From assembly GCA_020048595.1 (NCBI GenBank), contig JAIFMH010000135.1, positions 1-8,532 of the forward strand: a DNA stretch of 8,532 nucleotides. The letters are read 5' to 3'. Source of the DNA: Bacteroidota bacterium. GTDB taxonomy: Bacteria > Bacteroidota > Bacteroidia > Bacteroidales > UBA4417. The position numbers and the translations under genes are program-made. The notes beneath the pieces were generated by a model, which saw only the letters and a program-made list of their open reading frames with translations, was not told the DNA's origin and made no database searches. How positions within the stretch are numbered: the first letter of the stretch is position 1; each line of letters begins with the position of its first letter. This document shows, one piece after another, positions 1 through 6,920 of this stretch.

Positions 1-91
1 GGAGAGCACGGAGGATCACGGAGAAAAGAGAATTTGACTTTTGTGTCTTTTGTGCTTCTAAAAAATAAAAATGAGTATAGGGAAAGATTAA
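1..91. repeat. Left copy of 91-bp exact terminal direct repeat
   Basis: These 91 bases recur without a mismatch at 8442-8532, the very end of the window. The segment begins inside an 80-bp repeat unit that also occurs in tandem at the right end, with GGAGAGCACGG and CTTTTGTG blocks. It contains no credible reading frame. Because the identity runs exactly to both edges, it may reflect an assembly overlap of a circular path rather than two genomic copies. The true repeat could also extend beyond the window. Confidence 0.95.
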
Positions 92-103
92 AAAAGGGTT
101 TCT

Positions 104-129
104 ATTTTATTTTATTTTATTTTATTTTA
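104..129. repeat. ATTTT microsatellite, five perfect units
   Basis: Five consecutive ATTTT pentamers (104-128) are followed by one further A. The tract is non-coding and lies about 260 bases before the next start codon, upstream of the promoter-like motif at 255-262. Short tandem tracts can change length by slippage, but nothing here shows that this one regulates a gene. Confidence 0.9.
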
Positions 130-139
130 CCCACCCCAG

Positions 140-162
140 CCCTCCCTAGAAAATAGGGAGGG
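140..162. repeat. GC-rich palindrome (9-bp perfect stem, GAAAA loop)
   Basis: CCCTCCCTA (140-148) and TAGGGAGGG (154-162) are perfect reverse complements around a five-base GAAAA loop. The stem is much richer in GC than its surroundings. Neither strand has a T-tract directly after the stem, so it does not look like an intrinsic terminator; the T-rich tract lies before it on the plus strand. It resembles the short intergenic palindromes dispersed in many bacterial genomes, though only one copy is in this window. Confidence 0.8.
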
Positions 163-191
163 AGTTAGATACTCCTAAAAAAGAAATAACC

Positions 192-230
192 ACAAAAGGA
201 ACAAAAGAATTCCAGTCTCTTACCTTTTGT
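192..230. repeat. 8-bp inverted repeat with 23-base spacer
   Basis: ACAAAAGG (192-199) is the exact reverse complement of CCTTTTGT (223-230). The segment has the same general composition as the 80-bp units at the right end: CCAC, then GGAACA, AGAATT and CTTTTGTATTTC-like blocks. It may be a strongly decayed relative of that family. The stem is weak and the spacer long, so a structural role is uncertain. Confidence 0.45.
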
Positions 231-254
231 ATTTCGCATTCTGATAAAATTATA

Positions 255-262
255 TACTTTTG
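255..262 (+). promoter_or_regulatory. Possible Bacteroidota -7 promoter element (TACTTTTG)
   Basis: TACTTTTG matches the TAnnTTTG consensus of the primary Bacteroidota promoter -7 element. It lies about 125 bases before the start codon at 387 and is correctly oriented. The nearest TTG-type -33 candidate (227-229) is 25 bases upstream, longer than the usual spacing of about 19-21, which weakens the call. By chance such an 8-mer is not rare in AT-rich DNA. Confidence 0.35.
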
Positions 263-386
263 GCAGCAGTCAGGAAAACTGCAATAGAAAATAATCCTTT
301 AAAATCCGTTCTTTCGATTTTATCAGCGTTTCACACCTGTTGCATCCACATTCCATCCATATTTAAACTAATTTTCTGGTAAAAAA

Positions 387-782
387 ATGAGATCCCGTCC
401 ACAAATCCTTACCTGGTTATGTACAGGCTCCTTTATTTCAGGTTCCGCCTGGATAATTATGCTGCTTGCTCTGATCCTGTATTCGCTGGCAGGAGAAATA
501 CCTACCGGATTATTTCCAGGTTTATCAGTCGAATACGTGATGGCAGGCTATGTATTTATAGCCGTTCAGATTCTTCTGGCTTTGCTGGCACTTATTGGAG
601 TTATTATAATGTGGAATCTGAAAAAAGCAGGCTTTTACCTATATTCCCTGATGAAAGTAACTATTTATTTTATGCCGGTACTTTTCATTGGCAGCAGTCA
701 TCTGACATTTCCCGGATTAATCCTTACATCTGTAATTATAATAATGTATGGAATAATATTTACTCAAACAGTGGTAAAGTAA
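387..782 (+). CDS. Small integral membrane protein, four predicted helices, function unknown
   Basis: I do not recognise a family for this 131-residue protein. It is strongly hydrophobic, with four likely membrane-spanning stretches at about residues 11-34, 49-76, 83-103 and 109-127, leaving only short loops. A positively charged loop (NLKKAG, around 77-82) between helices 2 and 3 suggests a cytoplasmic side by the positive-inside rule. There are no cysteine pairs, charged catalytic clusters or signal-peptidase site, so it looks like an inner-membrane protein rather than a secreted one. The ATG at 387 follows an A-run and is the first in the frame; there is no Shine-Dalgarno sequence. It is separated from the transporter operon by about 400 bases and probably transcribed on its own. 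An overlapping frame at 419-796 is less credible. I am fairly sure it is a gene, but propose no function. Confidence 0.7.
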   Translation: MRSRPQILTWLCTGSFISGSAWIIMLLALILYSLAGEIPTGLFPGLSVEYVMAGYVFIAVQILLALLALIGVIIMWNLKKAGFYLYSLMKVTIYFMPVLFIGSSHLTFPGLILTSVIIIMYGIIFTQTVVK

Positions 783-866
783 TGAAAAAAGAATAATATT
801 GCAAAGAATTAAAAAAAACAGAAAATGTTTTCGGTATTAAGAAATTATTACTTTTACAGCTGAAAA

Positions 867-874
867 TAATTTTG
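867..874 (+). promoter_or_regulatory. Possible -7 promoter element for the operon (TAATTTTG)
   Basis: TAATTTTG matches the Bacteroidota -7 consensus TAnnTTTG and is oriented towards the SusC-type gene. If used, the transcript would start near 880 and carry a leader of about 300 bases, which is long. No good TTTG-type -33 element lies 19-21 bases upstream. A near match, TACTTTTA, sits at 849-856. This is a motif match only. Confidence 0.3.
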
Positions 875-1010
875 AACCTAAAATAAAGAAATAATCAATA
901 AAACGCTCTATACCAAAACCTTATCTTCATAATTCATGTTCAATACATATAACAAAAAACATGTATTAAACAGGCATTTATGTTAAAAATTGCAAAAAAA
1001 ACGATCAATC

Positions 1011-1050
1011 TTCCCTTAATAAATCTGATTTCTACAGATTTTCAGGGGAA
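1011..1050 (+). promoter_or_regulatory. Imperfect hairpin in the operon leader
   Basis: AAATCTG (1021-1027) pairs perfectly with CAGATTT (1035-1041) around a seven-base loop. An outer stem, TTCCC (1011-1015) with GGGAA (1046-1050), extends it across a 5x4 internal loop. No T-tract follows, so it is not an intrinsic terminator. It lies about 140 bases upstream of the start codon, directly before the G-depleted stretch, and could shape the leader RNA. No known riboswitch class is recognisable. Confidence 0.4.
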
Positions 1051-1110
1051 AAATCATACTAAAACCAATCAAACCAAATCAGATAACAAACCCAAAAACA
1101 GCCTATGACG

Positions 1111-1186
1111 TAAAAATTAATTCACTAATCAATAATTTAATTACACACTAAACCAATTATCACTAACTAACCAAATCAATTAACCT
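1111..1186 (+). promoter_or_regulatory. G-free leader with no Shine-Dalgarno sequence
   Basis: The 76 bases directly before the ATG at 1187 contain no G at all, and 1051-1186 contain only four (1082, 1101, 1107, 1110). This excludes an AGGAGG-type ribosome site and predicts an unstructured RNA. It matches the known lack of Shine-Dalgarno use in Bacteroidota, where A/U-rich unstructured leaders direct initiation. The motif AACCAAATCA occurs twice (1072-1081 and 1169-1178), with related AACCAAT words between. Confidence 0.75.
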
Positions 1187-4100
1187 ATGAGAAAACTAAG
1201 TTTTTTGCTGGTATTGCTGCTGCTCACAGCTATGCAGGTACTGGCACAACGAACCATCACAGGTAAAGTTACCAGCGCCGAAGATGGGGGAGGAATCCCT
1301 GGCGTTACTGTTCTTGTTAAAGGAACCAGTACAGGTGTTTTAACCGACCTTGACGGAAAGTACAGCATCAGCGTTCCGAGTACCGCAACCATGTTGCAGT
1401 ACACATTTGTCGGAATGAAACCAATGGAAATAACTATCGGCGTTTCCGACAACTATGATGTTGTCCTTCAAACCGAAGCTACCAACATTGAGGGAGTTGT
1501 TGTAACAGCTTTTGGAATCACCAGGCAATCAAGAGAAATTGGTGTTTCAACAGCTAAAGTAAGTGACAAACAACTTACACAGGCTGGCGCAAGCAACGTT
1601 ATGAACGGATTAACCGCCAAAGTATCCGGTTTACAGATTACTACCATCAATAACGGTATTAATCCAGAAACAAAAATTACTTTACGTGGTAACCGCCACT
1701 TCCTGGCATCAAACCAGGCATTGGTTGTTTTGGATGGTGTTCCAGTAAGTGCAACTTACCTCAACTCAATCAACCCTAACGACATTGAAAACGTAAGCAT
1801 TCTGAAAGGTGCCAGTGCTTCTGCATTATATGGCAACGATGCTTCAAACGGAGTTATGATCGTTTCAACAAAAAAAGGTAGTAAACAAAAACCTACAATT
1901 AAAATCAGTAACACTACTACTTTCGAAAGAGTTTCCTACATGCCTAACTTACAAAACCGTTTCGGTTCAGGTTCAGGTGAAAGTTTGAGTAACGCCGATA
2001 ACAATTACACTATGTGGCTAGGTCCGGATAGAAATACCGATCCTTATACTTCCTACGAAAACCAGCAATACGGACCTGAATATGATGGTTCAATGGTTAT
2101 ATTAGGCGGTAAATTAGAGGATGGTTCCTATCAGATGGTTCCTTACTCACCAATTGATAATCAAAAAAGAGATTTCTTCGAAACCGGTATGTCGTCACAG
2201 AATGACATTTCATACAGCGGTGGTGACGAAAACAGCAATTTCTATCTTTCAGCACAGGATGTTAATTCCAAAGGTGTTGTAATGAATGATAAAAACAGGA
2301 GAACCAGTGTTCGTTTAGCTGCCGGTAAAAAATACGGTAATTTCGGTGCCGATTTTTCATTGGGTTTCACACAGACAAATACGGATATCTCAGGTGGTGA
2401 TATGAGCCAGGGCAGACCAGTTTACTGGAATGTACTTAACACACCACAACATGTTCCTTTATCAACTTACAAGGACATTGAGAACAATCCATTCGCTACT
2501 GTTGATGGTTATTTCAACGCATACTATCCTAACCCTTACTGGCAGTTGGAACATTCACGTCAGATGACCAAAAGGAATGACATTTTGGGTTCATTAAACC
2601 TGAATTTCAAAGCAAGCGAATGGCTCGAATTCACTAACCGTACCGGTTTAACATACAACACTGTTAACTACAACGATTACGTTGACGAAGCCGTTTACAG
2701 CGAGTATTCAGCAAGTGATCCATGGAGCCAGGGCCACATGGGCGTTTCATCGCCATATTCAGGTCAGTCGAGTGATTATATGACCAACCAGATGAACTTA
2801 TCGAATGACCTTTTAGCTAAAATGAGCAAGGATTTCGGTGATTTCACAACCAGGCTTATACTTGGCGGATCAGTATTCTCAACCATATATACAAGTCTTT
2901 CGGATGCAGCAAGTGCATTGGTTATTCCTAACTTATACAACATCAGTAACCGCGTTGGTGAGCCTGTTGTTGCTCAATCCGTACTCGAAAGAAGTTCAGT
3001 AGGCCTTTTCGCAGATGCTACATTCGGATACAAAAATTATGTTTTCTTACACGTTTCAGGTCGTAACGACTGGGATTCACGTTTAGTAAAAGAAAACCGT
3101 TCATTCTTCTATCCTGGAGCTGACCTTAGCGTTGTGTTAACCGACATGTTCCCAACTCTAAAAGACGGTGGTGTATTATCATTCCTGAAAGTTAGAGGAG
3201 GTATATCGAAAACCGGACAGATTTCTTTAACCAACTGGTATGCAACTGTACCTTCGTATATTGCTGCAGCCGGTTTCCCTTATGGAAATAACGCAGGTTT
3301 CAGATTAAGCTCAACCTTAAGCAATCCTGATTTAAGGCCTGAAATCACAACTGAAAAAGAAGTAGGTCTGGAAATCAGTTTCCTGAAAAACAGGATCAAC
3401 TTAGAAACCAACTTCTACAAATCAAATACCATTGACCAGACTATTCCTGCAGCTATATCATCAGCAACCGGATATCGCTCAGCATACATCAATGCCGGCG
3501 AACTAGCTACACAAGGTATTGAAACCGACCTTAAACTTACTCCACTGCTCAATTTAGGCGATTTACTGTGGAATCTTACTGTTAACTATACCTATACTAC
3601 CAGCGAAGTTATTTCTATCTATCCGGGACTGGATGAGTTACCAATCGGTGATGTATCCTATGCTGTTGTCGGACAGGAATTTCCTGCTCTTAAAGTTAGT
3701 GATGTAAACAGAGATCCTCAGGGACGTATCATTGTTAATCCTGTAACCGGTTTACCAACTAAAAATCCTGCCCTCGTACAAATGGGCCACGGTAACCCTA
3801 ACCATTCAGTAGGTATTGCTAATAACTTTACATACAAAGGACTGGGATTAAATATCGTTGCTGATTATCGTACCGGTCATAATATTTATAATGCAGTAGG
3901 TAGTGCACTCGACTTTACCGGAGTATCTGAGCATTCAGCACTTAACGGACGTCAGCCTTTCGTTATTCCTAATTCAGTTATCGAAACAAGCCCTGGCGTA
4001 TTTGTTGAAAACACAGATGTAGTTGTTACTGATGCTTCCAGAGCTTTCTGGGTATCTTCCGACTATTACAACTCACAAAGCACCTATGTTACCAGCGCAG

Positions 4101-4354
4101 CTTTCTGGAAACTGAGAGAAGTTTCTTTAACCTATGACATTCCTGTTGAGCAATTAATTGGAACCAAAGTTCTGAAAGCAGCTCAAATAGGCGTTGTAGG
4201 AAGAAACCTCATTATGTGGCGTCCAAAAACAAACGTTTGGACAGATCCTGAATTCAATACATCAGGTGCTACCAGTAATGCTGTAGGACGTACTTCTGAA
4301 GACCAGACACCTCCAACCAGAGTTTTCGGTTTTAGTGTAAAACTTACTTTCTAA
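1187..4354 (+). CDS. susC-like: SusC/RagA-family TonB-dependent outer-membrane transporter
   Basis: This 1055-residue protein is a full-length member of the SusC/RagA family, which imports oligomeric nutrients across the outer membrane using TonB energy. Residues 1-20 form a signal peptide with likely cleavage at VLA|Q. A carboxypeptidase-regulatory-like beta domain follows at about 23-97 (ITGKV, GVTVLVKGTSTG, DLDGKYSISV). A TonB-box-like EGVVVTAFG lies at 102-110. The plug domain spans about 118-230 and ends in the family signature LKGASASALYG...NGVMIVSTKKG (206-231). The remainder is the beta-barrel, ending in an outer-membrane-type terminal phenylalanine (VKLTF). There is no N-terminal STN domain, so direct signalling to a FecR-type anti-sigma factor is not expected. 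The start is the first in-frame ATG and gives an intact signal peptide. It is the first gene of the operon; the partner SusD-type gene starts 19 bases after its stop. The substrate is not evident. Confidence 0.96.
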   Translation: MRKLSFLLVLLLLTAMQVLAQRTITGKVTSAEDGGGIPGVTVLVKGTSTGVLTDLDGKYSISVPSTATMLQYTFVGMKPMEITIGVSDNYDVVLQTEATNIEGVVVTAFGITRQSREIGVSTAKVSDKQLTQAGASNVMNGLTAKVSGLQITTINNGINPETKITLRGNRHFLASNQALVVLDGVPVSATYLNSINPNDIENVSILKGASASALYGNDASNGVMIVSTKKGSKQKPTIKISNTTTFERVSYMPNLQNRFGSGSGESLSNADNNYTMWLGPDRNTDPYTSYENQQYGPEYDGSMVILGGKLEDGSYQMVPYSPIDNQKRDFFETGMSSQNDISYSGGDENSNFYLSAQDVNSKGVVMNDKNRRTSVRLAAGKKYGNFGADFSLGFTQTNTDISGGDMSQGRPVYWNVLNTPQHVPLSTYKDIENNPFATVDGYFNAYYPNPYWQLEHSRQMTKRNDILGSLNLNFKASEWLEFTNRTGLTYNTVNYNDYVDEAVYSEYSASDPWSQGHMGVSSPYSGQSSDYMTNQMNLSNDLLAKMSKDFGDFTTRLILGGSVFSTIYTSLSDAASALVIPNLYNISNRVGEPVVAQSVLERSSVGLFADATFGYKNYVFLHVSGRNDWDSRLVKENRSFFYPGADLSVVLTDMFPTLKDGGVLSFLKVRGGISKTGQISLTNWYATVPSYIAAAGFPYGNNAGFRLSSTLSNPDLRPEITTEKEVGLEISFLKNRINLETNFYKSNTIDQTIPAAISSATGYRSAYINAGELATQGIETDLKLTPLLNLGDLLWNLTVNYTYTTSEVISIYPGLDELPIGDVSYAVVGQEFPALKVSDVNRDPQGRIIVNPVTGLPTKNPALVQMGHGNPNHSVGIANNFTYKGLGLNIVADYRTGHNIYNAVGSALDFTGVSEHSALNGRQPFVIPNSVIETSPGVFVENTDVVVTDASRAFWVSSDYYNSQSTYVTSAAFWKLREVSLTYDIPVEQLIGTKVLKAAQIGVVGRNLIMWRPKTNVWTDPEFNTSGATSNAVGRTSEDQTPPTRVFGFSVKLTF

Positions 4355-4373
4355 CATTTAAATTTATAAAGTG

Positions 4374-5906
4374 ATGAAGAAAAACATTTTAATAATACTT
4401 ATAGCAGGATTAATGGCTTTTGGAAGCTCGTGCAGCAAGGATTTCCTTTCTGTTAACGAAGTAAATCCAAACAGTCCATCCAAGGTAAATTCAAATCTGG
4501 TGCTCCCATCAGCTCTGAATGCCATAGCTACTACTATGAACCTGCCACGCCGCTTCGATTTCGTTTACCTGTGGCATGGATTATGGTCGGTAAGTGCTGG
4601 TTATTCACAACCTCAGAACCTTACTCAATACAAACTTATTAACAGCAACTATCAGCTTGCTTTTATTGAATTGTATTCCGCAGGCAGCAACCTTAGCTCT
4701 ATCGAAAAAAGTTCAACCGAAGCTAATGATGTATATTACCTTGCTATAGCTAAAATCATGCAAGCTTATATCTTTCAGAATTTAGTTGACTGTTGGGGTG
4801 ATGTTCCTTATACCGATGCTTTCAAAGCACCTGAGCAGCTGAAACCTACATACACTCCACAACAGGAGATTTATGAAGACCTTATCGTTCAACTGGATGC
4901 TGCCATGAAAATGATTCAGGATGCTCCTGCCAGCGCAACACCAATTTCAGGTGGTAGCGATATCATGTTTGCCGGTAATATGAGCAAATGGTTAAAATTC
5001 GCAAATACTTTGAAATTACGGATTTTGATTCATCAGTCGGATATGTCGGGCAGAGATTCATACATCAGAACTGCAATTGCAAACACAGCTTCCATTGGTT
5101 ATTTAGGAGCTGGCGAAAGCGCTTTGATCAATCCTGGTTATGTTATTTCGCAAGGTAAAATGAACCCGTTCTACGAAACATTCTACAACAATGCAGGTAC
5201 ATCCCAGTCTGATGGTATTACTTATTATTTCGCAGGTAAAGATGCAATTGATTTCTACAAAGGAACCAACGATCCACGTATTGGTAAATTCTTCCAACCA
5301 TACGCACCTGATTCATACGAAGGCAATTATTTCGGACAATTACCTGATAATCTGAATTCAGCCAGTACCACTTCACGTCTTGGTTATATTGTTAACAGCG
5401 ATGGTACCGAAGATCCAACCACCATGATTGGAAACGGAACAAAATCATCACCGATGCTTACTGACTTCGAAAGTATCTTCATCCAGGCTGAAGCCGCTGA
5501 AAGAGGATTTATTGCAGGAAATGTAAGGTCATTGTACGAAAGCGCTGTTACCCAATCATTCTTATACATGGGTTTATCAGTTGGTGAAGCTGCTGCTTAC
5601 CTGAGTCAGCAGAATGCTGATGCCAACTATCTGCTAGCTTTAGAAGCCGGCAATGTAAGAGAATTGGTTCTTACCCAAAAATGGGCTGCTTTAAACGGTA
5701 TTGCTCCTGTTGAAATCTGGACCGACTACAGAAGGACCGGTTTCCCACAAGGACTTATTTTCAGCGTTGACCCCGCCAGGTCGAATGATACACCTCCTAT
5801 TCGCTTACTCTACCCACAGGATGAACTTAATGTAAATAACGCTAATGTTCTTGCAGTAGGTACAATTAATGCGTTTACTTCCAAGATTTTCTGGCAGACG
5901 CGATAA
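4374..5906 (+). CDS. susD-like: SusD/RagB-family nutrient-binding outer-membrane lipoprotein
   Basis: This 510-residue lipoprotein is the expected partner of the SusC-type barrel, forming a surface lid that binds ligand. The signal peptide ends in a lipobox-like FGSSC with lipidated Cys20, followed by SKDFL, a typical SusD-type beginning. It resembles the SusD-like_2 branch: NPNSP...LVLPSALNA near 31-50, helical TPR-like repeats, WGDVPYTDAF (141-150), QEIYEDLIVQLDAA (164-177), SKWLKFANTLKLRILI (204-219), QKWAALNG (435-442), WTDYRRTGFP (449-458) and a C-terminal KIFW. I chose ATG 4374; a GTG directly before it at 4371 would add one residue. Ligand specificity cannot be read from the sequence. 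Length and both ends look complete, and the gene is almost certainly co-transcribed with its neighbours. Confidence 0.95.
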   Translation: MKKNILIILIAGLMAFGSSCSKDFLSVNEVNPNSPSKVNSNLVLPSALNAIATTMNLPRRFDFVYLWHGLWSVSAGYSQPQNLTQYKLINSNYQLAFIELYSAGSNLSSIEKSSTEANDVYYLAIAKIMQAYIFQNLVDCWGDVPYTDAFKAPEQLKPTYTPQQEIYEDLIVQLDAAMKMIQDAPASATPISGGSDIMFAGNMSKWLKFANTLKLRILIHQSDMSGRDSYIRTAIANTASIGYLGAGESALINPGYVISQGKMNPFYETFYNNAGTSQSDGITYYFAGKDAIDFYKGTNDPRIGKFFQPYAPDSYEGNYFGQLPDNLNSASTTSRLGYIVNSDGTEDPTTMIGNGTKSSPMLTDFESIFIQAEAAERGFIAGNVRSLYESAVTQSFLYMGLSVGEAAAYLSQQNADANYLLALEAGNVRELVLTQKWAALNGIAPVEIWTDYRRTGFPQGLIFSVDPARSNDTPPIRLLYPQDELNVNNANVLAVGTINAFTSKIFWQTR

Positions 5907-5928
5907 CTAAATTCATTCACATTTAAAC

Positions 5929-6861
5929 ATGAAAAATATGAAAAATAAAATAATTGTTATCATAACTTTCCTGGCAGGAATCGTTTCATTAAACTCTTGC
6001 TTGAAAGATGATGCTGATTACTGGAAAGATGATGTAGCAGGTAAAGTTTATGCTACCATCGCAAAGCCAGGCTTACAGACCCAGAGTTTGTTGCCTATTC
6101 CTGATGAAGTAAAAATTAGCTTCCTTGTTAATATAGCTTCCGACGAACTACCAACAACAACAAATACTATAACATTAGCTTTCGATAACGCAGCAATTGA
6201 CGCATATAACGTTAAGCTGAGAGATGCCGCTATAGCTAATAACGACACGCTGGATAACGGTGAACCTGATTATAAACATTATGTTCCATTCCCTTCAGCA
6301 TCACTCACCAACTCAACTATTACTATTCCGGCAGGCGCAAGAAATGCATATGCTGAAATAAAAGTTGCTAATGCTGATACCATTCGCCTGGATGGCAATT
6401 ACATGCTTGCAGTTACAATTATTGATGCAACTGCTCCTATTGCAGCCAATATGAAAACCGTATTGTATGCTTTCCCACTGGCTAATGAATATGAAGGCGA
6501 TTATTTATCCGAAGGTTCCCGTGATCACCCAACAGCTGGTTTCGAAACATTTTCGTATGCAAAACTCACTTTCACTACTGTTAATGCTACAACAGTACGT
6601 AAAGGTCAAACAGGTAATTACACCGGCTATCAACTTGATATTACAGTAACTGACAGAGTTATTGTTGTTGGCGGCGTTGATTGTTTTGAGGTTGACCTGG
6701 CTATCATAGGTATGGCAGATCCTAATGATATGGGTATGTATACTTCGTATGAAGGAGAACCTATGAATTACTATAACCCGATTACAAGAGTATTTGAGTT
6801 ATACTATTACTACAGCGTTGCAGCTCCACGTAAAATACGTGAAACGAACTCAAGACTGTAA
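5929..6861 (+). CDS. DUF1735-type surface lipoprotein
   Basis: This 310-residue protein has a lipoprotein signal peptide ending in LNSC (Cys24), followed by the acidic LKDDAD, an arrangement that favours export to the outer-membrane surface. Residues about 38-170 look like a DUF1735 beta-sandwich domain: PDEVKISFLVNIAS, a stretch with FDNAAIDAYN, then FPSASLTNSTITIPAG and a YMLAVTI strand. Residues about 187-308 form a second beta-rich part (EYEGDYLSEG, then YYNPITRVFELYYYY) like the C-terminal domain often fused to DUF1735. DUF1735 proteins are common in SusC/SusD operons and are thought to bind glycans or glycoproteins, though most are uncharacterised. ATG 5929 is used; ATG 5938 in the same frame would give a slightly shorter signal peptide. 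The spacing from the SusD-type gene is 22 bases, so they are surely one transcript. The domain assignment rests on pattern recognition, not a profile search. Confidence 0.85.
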   Translation: MKNMKNKIIVIITFLAGIVSLNSCLKDDADYWKDDVAGKVYATIAKPGLQTQSLLPIPDEVKISFLVNIASDELPTTTNTITLAFDNAAIDAYNVKLRDAAIANNDTLDNGEPDYKHYVPFPSASLTNSTITIPAGARNAYAEIKVANADTIRLDGNYMLAVTIIDATAPIAANMKTVLYAFPLANEYEGDYLSEGSRDHPTAGFETFSYAKLTFTTVNATTVRKGQTGNYTGYQLDITVTDRVIVVGGVDCFEVDLAIIGMADPNDMGMYTSYEGEPMNYYNPITRVFELYYYYSVAAPRKIRETNSRL

Positions 6862-6869
6862 GTAAATAG

Positions 6870-6898
6870 AATTCTTTTTCGAAGAATTAATGTTTTTT
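6870..6898 (+). terminator. Weak intercistronic hairpin with T-run (possible attenuator)
   Basis: AATTCTT (6870-6876) pairs with AAGAATT (6882-6888) around a TTTCG loop. Four bases later there is a run of six T (6893-6898). The stem has a single G-C pair, so it would be a weak terminator at best. Its position between the third and fourth genes could lower expression of the last one or act as an RNA-processing site. Confidence 0.3.
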
Positions 6899-6920
6899 CA
6901 AATAACTAAAAACTAAATAG

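Larger units (their letters stand above)
1..386. other. Non-coding region upstream of the small membrane protein gene
   Basis: No plausible gene is visible in these 386 bases on either strand. From left to right the region holds the terminal repeat copy, an ATTTT microsatellite, a 9-bp GC-rich palindrome, an 8-bp inverted repeat with a wide spacer, and a promoter-like motif. The last bases before the gene at 387 are A-rich, as is usual for leaders in Bacteroidota. No tRNA or rRNA is recognisable. Confidence 0.8.
783..1186. other. Long intergenic leader region before the SusC-type gene
   Basis: No gene is visible in these 404 bases. The first half is A/T-rich and includes a promoter-like motif at 867-874 and a weak AT-only inverted repeat at 942-948/961-967. 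The second half contains an imperfect hairpin at 1011-1050 and then a nearly G-free stretch running to the start codon. I see no clear terminator for the small gene ending at 782. The region probably holds the operon promoter and a long 5' untranslated leader. Confidence 0.7.

Noticed and set aside
140..162. Intrinsic terminator
   Set aside because: The stem is strong, but no T-tract follows it on either strand and no gene ends nearby.
419..796. Overlapping 125-residue frame inside the small membrane protein region
   Set aside because: It is tyrosine/serine-rich without coherent structure, whereas the frame at 387-782 gives four clean membrane helices; it is a shadow frame.
942..967. Hairpin AATACAT/ATGTATT in the leader region
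   Set aside because: The 7-bp stem has one G-C pair and a 12-base loop in AT-rich DNA; likely chance.
1180..1650. Minus-strand frames opposite the start of the SusC-type gene
   Set aside because: They lie wholly opposite strongly conserved SusC-type sequence, show no domain features and are explained as antisense shadows.
5103..5569. Minus-strand frames opposite the SusD-type gene
   Set aside because: They are short, featureless and opposite conserved SusD-type motifs.
6841..6861. Truncation of the DUF1735-type protein by frameshift
   Set aside because: The end (FELYYYY...RKIRETNSRL) looks like a natural C-terminus of the family, and no continuing homologous sequence is seen in other frames of the following gap.
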